A DNA stretch of 64,000 nt from Buddleja alternifolia (Eukaryota > Streptophyta > Magnoliopsida > Lamiales > Scrophulariaceae), in the NCBI GenBank assembly GCA_019426215.1, contig CM033400.1, positions 26,830,568-26,894,567 on the forward strand, given 5' to 3'. Made by a program: the position numbers and the translations under genes. This document shows, piece after piece, positions 57,561 through 64,000 of the stretch (its first letter is position 1; the number at the start of each line of letters is the position of its first letter). The notes below the pieces were generated by a model. It saw only the letters and a program-made list of their open reading frames with translations. It was not told where the DNA came from and made no database searches.

Positions 57561-59162
57561 TTAATATAAGGAAAAGAAATTGATTCCTACTTTCTCTAAA
57601 ATATTAACCACCAAAACAAAATACATTTTTACCCACAACCACCGACAAAGAAGAAGAAAATTTTTACACTCACAACCAACATTTCAACTTAAACAAAAGG
57701 TAGGTTATTAATTTGATAATCTTAATGTACATAAACACTTTTAGTATTTAGTAATTAGTAGTACATTGTTATTAGTGTTAGATCATTATTTTGAGTGAGT
57801 TGATTTGAAGATAAAAAAATACTAATTTTTAGAAATTATATCTTATTTTGACATCCCAAAAAGAAAAAAAAAAGTAATAACTATGTGACACAAACGCATA
57901 TTCTGATCATTGTTATGGAACATAACGTGCTTGTACAAATGAGTTATTATCATGTACCTAAAAGTTTGTAGGTACTCAACGTTATTAGCATGAATAACAA
58001 ATATATATATTAAAAAAGTATATTTGAGAAAAATCATATAAGTAATTTTAGTGAGAATATGATATATTTATTTAATTTAAAAGAACTCATAAACACGGGT
58101 ATTCTTATGTAATATGATGGTTACAATTAATTTTTCTTTAGAATATCATAATATAGAGTATACATAGAAACATGGAATTTCATATGATATTTTCACCACT
58201 ATCAGACAGAATGAAAGGATAAGTGAAATTATAAATCTACTTGTGTGGATCATGAGGGAAAAAAAATATATGGTTGTGACAAATTAAGAAAATACGTAGA
58301 TTTAGAAGGAAAAATCATTTTAAGAAATTGAACTTTGTTTTGGCACTCCCAAAAAATAAATAACAAGTAAAAAAATATGGTGTACATGCAATTTTATAAT
58401 GGATGCTAAAAAAATAAGTATATATTTTGAGAATACTAATAAATTATTTTTGTATATAAAGGTATTTAGTAAATGCTTTGGGTGAGATGTAGATAAGAAC
58501 ATAAGTCAAACCTATAGCTTGCTTGCATAAATGAACGATCACTTTATATATTTAGAAGTTTATATGTGCTTGAAGTTATTAGAAAAATAACAAATAAAAA
58601 ATGTGCTTGGTAATAAAGTCATATTGACTAAAAAAAGAAAAAAAAATGCCATACAAATAATTTAGAAAAAGTATGATGTATTCAGGTAAATTGGAAAAGT
58701 CTCATAATATGAGGATGGGTATTACATTTTTATCATTATTAGAAAGTGTGATAGGAAGAAAGAAATAGATCTACATATGTTTATTACAAGGAAGAAAAGA
58801 CGTGCTATTGATAAAATTAGAAAAGAGACGTAAATTAATGATCATATACATAGACTGATGATCTATGCATAGAGCATAAACATGCTAGAAAATAATACTA
58901 ATATTATTTTAATAAAAAATTTAATTTCTTGAAATAGGTTTAGTTAAAGACACATGATGATGATATAGGACTACAGAACAAATAAACAAAACGTATCAAA
59001 TATGCATTACTAAATAATCAATTATTCTTTTAAGCAATTATTAATTTGCCAATAAACTAAACATATGTATTTCAATTTAACTCTTCATCGAATCACCATG
59101 TGCTTTTGCACATGATACTTTCTAGTGTGTGTCTATATATATATATGTATATATATTATTAA

Positions 59163-59194
<32 letters not shown>
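57561..59194. other. gene-free AT-rich stretch ending in (TA)n
   Basis: No gene is supported; short minus-strand frames at 57843 and 58320 are AT-rich noise. A (TA)n tract occupies about 59135-59194. Confidence 0.5.
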
Positions 59195-59200
<6 letters not shown>

Positions 59201-59944
59201 CAAGATCTAATACATACCCTATCTAAGATAAGATATAAGACCCATTATACACCATTGGATCAATTAAATCCAACAGTCCAAAAATAATCCAGAAACATGC
59301 GGCAAAATGGGTTCTAATTCGCTCAAGGGGTATAATTGTCAATTTTTTCATTACACAGCATCATCCTCCCAAAAATAACGGCATAAAATCTTCCCTGAAA
59401 TCTCTCCATTTGAAACTGCGAAAATCTCACCTACAATCTCTCGATTTGTTACTAAAATTGACTCAAAGAAGTTATAGAATCCTATTAAACCTATAATTCC
59501 ATCGATTATCACCACAAAAAAATTCTGAAACTTTAAAAAAATTCTGGAAATCGAGATTGCAAACCCTCTGAAAATAGTGATTTTTTTAATAGTGATTTGA
59601 ACACATTATACATCATATTATATTACATTATACATCATATTATATTACATTATACACTATCATATAAGCCATTATACAGTGAATACAATAGCTAATTAAT
59701 CCATTATATAATAGTTAATAATCAAAATATACAGTAAATATAAACAAGGTAAAGTACGAAAATAATGGAAATAAATAAAAATAAAAATAAAAAACCGACT
59801 GAAAACGTAAAAACGCGAAAAAAAACCTATTAAAACGATGGAATTTGGGCACTTATGATAAGTATACTGAGTTGTTTTTAAAACGACGTTTCCTACAAGA
59901 TTGAAGTAGAGCTTGGGACCAAATTCCAAAAACAGTTTTTGCTA

Positions 59945-60715
59945 TACCATTCTATAAAGTTGTGTATAAAATTCACAGTGTATAATGGTTTATGTTGTAG
60001 TGTATAATAATGAATCTAATCTATAATCTGTTATACCATTCTATATAGTTGTGTATAAAATTCACAGTGTATAATGGTTTGTATTGTAGTGTATAATGGT
60101 TTGTATTGTAGTGTATAATAATGAATCTAATCTATAATTTGTTATACTATTCTATAAAATAAGATTTATAAGTTGAATCCATAAAGAAGAAGATAACACT
60201 TGCTATAAGTTCCTGTGTTAATAATATAATTTTTGTGTAATGCATATACATAATATATATTGATGTGTATTTTGATAAGTTACATATATGCACGCTTGCA
60301 TAATATGCCTACACTTTTTTCAAAATTAATAGAAATTGCTGTCTTATACCACCAATGAATGCCTGATAGTTGTTCACCCATCAAAACACGTCAAATAAAT
60401 TCTATTAGTGAAGAAAAACAATGGTTTGTGGGGGACTTCCAATGATTTGTATTGTAGTATATAATAATAAATCTAATCTATAATTTATTATACTATTTTA
60501 TATAGTTGTGTATAAAATTCACAGTGTATAATGGTTTTTATTATAGTGTATAATAGTTTGTATTGTAGTGTATAATAATGAATCTAATCTACAATCTGTT
60601 ATACCATTCTATATAGTTGTGTATAAAAATTCACAGTGTATAATGGTTTATATTGTAGTGTATAATGGTTTGTATTGTAGTGTATAATAGTTTGTTATTG
60701 TAGTGTATAATGGTC
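59945..60715. repeat. GTGTATAATGG tandem repeats
   Basis: Repeats of TTGTGTATAAAATTCACAG followed by one to three copies of TGTATAATGGTTTGTATTGTAG and then TAATGAATCTAATCTATAAT. Higher-order copies start near 59945, 60031, 60487 and 60598. Confidence 0.75.
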
Positions 60716-60916
60716 CGTTACAGAGAAATAACGAGAAACTCATTTGTTCAAATTCACTCTATCTATTACATTAAATCAGTTGCTTAATGATGATTTGTAG
60801 ACTCATAATTGATAACAGAAGAAAAATTCAGAAAAAATTGAATTGAAAACAAAAGAAGATGATGAATAGGGATTCGATTTCTGCATATCCTTCGATCTTT
60901 ACAACCCTGATCTCGA

Positions 60917-61103
60917 ATTTTACTGAAAAACAATCGATTTGATGATGAATTGAACGGGAAAAAAAAAATATCTCGTATCAATTTTGTTGGAAAACAACCG
61001 ATTTGATGATGAATTGAACGGGTAAAACGATATTTCGAATCAATTTTACTGAAAAACAATCGATTTGATGATGAATTGAATGGGTAAAAAAATATCTCTT
61101 ATC
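60917..61103. repeat. three ~62-bp tandem units
   Basis: Each unit carries CGATTTGATGATGAATTGAA (one with CCGATTTG), then a variable A-rich spacer with ATATCTC or ATATTTC and TATCAATTTT. Confidence 0.75.
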
Positions 61104-61363
61104 AATTTTGCTGATATATGTGATTATGGAAAGAATATAATAAAATCGGTTATGGCTCGTGAAACTGGGGATTTGATTTGATACTGTGTATTAAATTGAA
61201 TATGTTAGTTATAATTTAATGACTAAAATGCCCTTTACATAATTAAAACAAATTATTAAATCAGTTAAATGTGTTAAATGTAGGCCTTGGGATCAAATTG
61301 AATCAAAGACCTAGATTGGGTCTTATATCTTACTTAATGGCAAATGATGTATTTGATCCATAT

Positions 61364-61410
<47 letters not shown>

Positions 61411-61504
61411 AAATATATTATTCTATATATCTATGATATTAGAAACTATAATATTATATATATTAATAAACAAATAAATAGATAAATATAGTAATGTTTT
61501 TTTT

Positions 61505-61626
61505 ATATAGACTCGCAAACTCAGAAAAAATATAATTGGCTTGAGTTTGGCTCGTTAGAAAAGCTCCGGCTTGTTACGCTTGAATCGAGCTCAACTCGAG
61601 CAGGTTCGACTGTATGCTCACCCCTC
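61505..61626. repeat. GAGCTC-rich hAT-type right-end remnant
   Basis: GGCTTGAGTTTGGCTCGTT, AATCGAGCTCAACTCGAGCA and the terminus TATGCTCACCCCT resemble the right end of GAGC-rich plant hAT elements. The partner end was not found nearby. Confidence 0.5.
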
Positions 61627-61859
61627 GTAATGACTTATCGAAAATATCGAACAACATTTCATGCAAGATGCTGGAACAGAATCTCAATGGATAGACTACT
61701 ATCCGCAATCAGCATAACAATTGCTTTACGTCATCGGGCATCAACTCATCACTCTAGAGAAGAATGAAGCCAAATATATATTGCGAATTCACAGGATTAA
61801 CAACCAAAAGACAGAAGATGGAAAATTAAGGTTTATCATCCTCATAAGAAGCTGTCAAT

Positions 61860-62900
61860 CTATACAAAAAATACGACAAAACTAAGTCCAAGAACCAAAC
61901 AACCCAAACGAAAAGTGAATCTCAAAGATGCATAATGAGAATTCAGTACAAAATTCAGCCTCCAACACAAACAGAAAAGTGGGGAACTAAAGAAATATAG
62001 AATCAAGTCCCAGAACCAAATAACCCGAAAGAAAAAGTGAATCGCAAAGTCCCAACAATAAAAGTTCAGTACCAAAATTTGCTTGCCAATCTAAAATCTC
62101 AATCACAAATGAAGAAATCACAGAAGCACATAATAAACTACGGGAACAAAATAACGCAGAGAGAAAGTGAATCTCAATGCCGCAAGAATAAAACTTCAGT
62201 ACAACATTTTGTCTACGGTCGAGAATCACAATCACAAATGAAGATATGACAGAAGTAGAGAAATAAAGTCTAGGAACCAAATCACCCAAAAGCAAAATAC
62301 ATCTCAACTAAGAACATAAACTTCAGTACAAAATTTTGCTTATCAATGGAGAAAGACAATTACAAATGAAGAAATGACATATAATACAGAATTAAGTCCA
62401 CTAACCAAATAAGCAAAAGAAAAGTGAATCACAAAGGCACACTAACAAAAATTCAGTACAAAATTCGCTTACCAATCGAGAATCACAATCACAAATGAGA
62501 AACTAGAGAAACATAGAAATAAATCAAAGAACCAAATAATCCTAAAGAAAAAGTGAATATAAGAGCCTCGGTATTTAAAATTCAGTAAAATTCCGCTAAC
62601 CAATCTGAAATCAAAATCACAAATGAAAAAATGACAACACAAAATTTAAGTCCAGGAACCAAACAACCCAAAAGAAAAGTGAATCTGAATAGATGCAAGA
62701 ACAACAAAAATAGTACAAATTGTTTTGTTTACCGATCAAGAATCACAATCACAATGGAAGAAATGAGAGATACAGAATCAAGTCCATGAACCACATATAA
62801 CCTGAAAGAAAAGTGAATCTCAAAGTCGCAAGAAGAATAATTCAGTACCAAATTTCTCTTACCAATTGAGCATCACATCAGAATTGAGAAAATGAAGAAA
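61860..62900. repeat. ~127-bp tandem repeat array
   Basis: The landmark GGAACCAAATAACCC and its variants recur near 61891, 62013, 62142, 62275, 62400, 62529, 62656 and 62787, a period of 122-133 bp. Each unit then carries AAAGTGAATC, TTCAGTACAAAATTTTGCTT and AATCACAATCACAAATGAAG. At least eight diverged units are present. Readable frames across it are repeats, not a recognisable protein. Confidence 0.82.
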
Positions 62901-63480
62901 TGCCAGAAATTCCTTGAAATATGCGCTATGAATTAATTAAATTACACAGTAAATTAGATTGAAATAGAATCAACCCACTCTAAGAAATGAATAATAGAAT
63001 GCAAAATGAAGGTGGGGGATTTGGAGGTAAGTTCATTACCATACAAGTGAATAGCAACACTTCTAGTAGGTATATGTACTCATAGACAAGAGTCTACAGA
63101 TCAATTTCCTGGCAATAACCTAAAAGGGCGACCAGATTTCGGTGTTGAATAGATGAGAGATAGTAGACATGATAAGAAATGAATCTCAAACAACTCAACT
63201 TTAATTAGTGAAAACACATGAAAATATCGTGCTAACGAATTTGATGTAAATATATAACAGTTAGCAATCTATCACTGAAATATAGACATGGAAATGTAAC
63301 AAATGTCTGACAAGGATGTGCGACCATTCAATCATAAAAGTTTAAAAATATCCAGTTTCAAACTCTAAAAAAAGGAAAGATTAGAAATAAAATGAGAATA
63401 CTGCCACAGAATTCCTGAATAACACCACCTTCACTTAGATTTCACTTTCAGATTATATCTTACAAGCATGCCAAAGATAA
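62901..63480. other. gene-free stretch
   Basis: No gene, repeat or element boundary was recognised. Confidence 0.4.
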
Positions 63481-63487
63481 TCCAAAT

Positions 63488-63806
63488 ACCTCATTAATGA
63501 ACTCCTGACCAGGGGGTCAGTGACGCTTTTCCTTGTCCGATCAATCTCTTGTCACTAAAATCTCTTGTTGCCAATGACAATTCCTCCCTTTGAAATCTTC
63601 TAGCATCTCGAAAAGTGAATTCAATCCCAGCAACTCATCCGACTGCAAAAATAATATAATGTCACTACCCGATCTCTTATTGCAGACGTAATATTATACT
63701 TGGGTGTTCACATAAGCAACAGGTACCTTGAACGGATGGATCAGAGGAACCTGTCCTCTGTCTCAGATGCTCTTGAAACATTCGTACCATTGAAGATGCA
63801 CTACCA
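63488..63806 (-). pseudogene. receptor-kinase-like exon fragment
   Basis: On the minus strand 63633-63488 reads VAGIEFTFRDARRFQREELS then LATRDFSDKRLIGQGK, closely resembling the start of the kinase domain of plant receptor-like kinases (juxtamembrane, ATxxFS, then the Gly loop LIGQG). It diverges after GQGK and stops at TAA, without the rest of the loop or VAVK. A further open stretch at 63806-63728 (MVRMFQEHLRQRTGSSDPSV) ends at a possible donor AAG|GTACCT and could join in frame through an acceptor ending GATGAG. I see no other kinase subdomains, so this is a fragment or a chance resemblance. Confidence 0.35.
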
Positions 63807-64000
63807 AAAAATTATTACCCGTTCGCCACCTTTATTTAAAATCATCATATGAGGAAATTGGGTCGGGTTTGGACCCTTGACCCAATTGACATCCATATTT
63901 GAGTTGGATTTAATGCCATATTTGGTGGCATTAGAATCCTGAATAGATGGGACTATCATATCCCTCTCATCTTGGGATTACAACTAATATCACATATTCT
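63807..64000. other. window edge, possible repeat
   Basis: GGGTCGGGTTTGGACCCTTGACCCAATTGACA resembles hAT-type ends, but the window stops before a partner could be seen. Confidence 0.25.

Larger units (their letters stand above)
59195..61366. mobile_element. TIR element inserted in a (TA)n tract, filled with tandem repeats
   Basis: The left end TAGGGTCAAGATCTAATACA and the complemented right end TAGGATATGGATCAAATACA share about 50 bp, both reaching AAGATATAAGACCCA. (TA)n flanks both sides. Inside are three repeat blocks: ACATTATACATCATATTAT units (59600-59660); a family of GTGTATAATGGTTTGTATTGTA units (59945-60715); and three tandem units of about 62 bp containing CGATTTGATGATGAATTGAA (60925-61100). 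No transposase is visible; class uncertain. Confidence 0.7.

Noticed and set aside
51188..61625. One 10-kb hAT element bounded by the two GAGCTCG-type ends
   Set aside because: The flanks (CCACGTAT and CGTAATGA) do not match, and the terminal sequences diverge within about 10 bp.
61860..62900. CRISPR-like array
   Set aside because: Units are diverged along their full length, there are no unique spacers between conserved repeats, and the DNA is plant nuclear.
1..64000. tRNA, rRNA or organelle DNA insertions
   Set aside because: No cloverleaf with conserved TTCRA arm, rRNA core or plastid/mitochondrial gene was recognised by eye; a covariance-model scan would be decisive.

Overview
The window is nuclear DNA of a flowering plant, probably a eudicot. 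It is AT-rich, has spliced genes with GT/AG introns and plastid-targeting leaders, and carries plant-type Ty1-copia, Sirevirus, hAT, CACTA and Mutator-like elements. The species cannot be read from the sequence. Most of the 64 kb is nested transposable elements, and only two genes look intact.

Layout. 1-6.98 kb: a decayed copia pol remnant, cut by a hAT element, a CACTA element (itself holding a Mutator-like MITE), a second hAT element and a Tourist-like MITE. 7-11 kb: gene-free AT-rich DNA, one hairpin MITE and a GC-rich repeat remnant. 11.08-27.16 kb: a tandem array of one copia family whose units share an LTR. Two units carry the same hAT transposon at the same codon of reverse transcriptase. 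The last unit also has a long solo LTR in gag, which holds a Sirevirus-family solo LTR. 27.2-33.2 kb: the genic island. ABA4 (neoxanthin synthesis, plastid) runs left to right and MurB (UDP-MurNAc dehydrogenase, plastid peptidoglycan pathway) runs right to left; their stops lie about 330 bp apart. 33.5-36.3 kb: a 2.78 kb foldback element with a 12-bp target duplication, a few hundred bases upstream of MurB. 36.3-57.6 kb: a degenerate minisatellite field into which a Sirevirus complex (37.85-50.14 kb) and a small copia (51.97-57.38 kb, with its own hAT insert) have jumped. 57.6-64 kb: AT-rich DNA, a repeat-filled TIR element set in a (TA)n tract, a tandem repeat of about 127-bp period, and a short kinase-like exon fragment at the right end.

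The two host genes have unrelated plastid roles: carotenoid/ABA precursor formation and peptidoglycan precursor reduction. The sequence shows no link between them beyond adjacency. The transposons form a relative time series. Target-site duplications and interrupted reading frames give the insertion order for at least six nestings. The strongest observations are the MurB gene with a Gln where the family normally has its active-site Arg, three tiny retroposon-like scars in and beside that gene, the foldback in its upstream region, and the tandem copia/hAT array.
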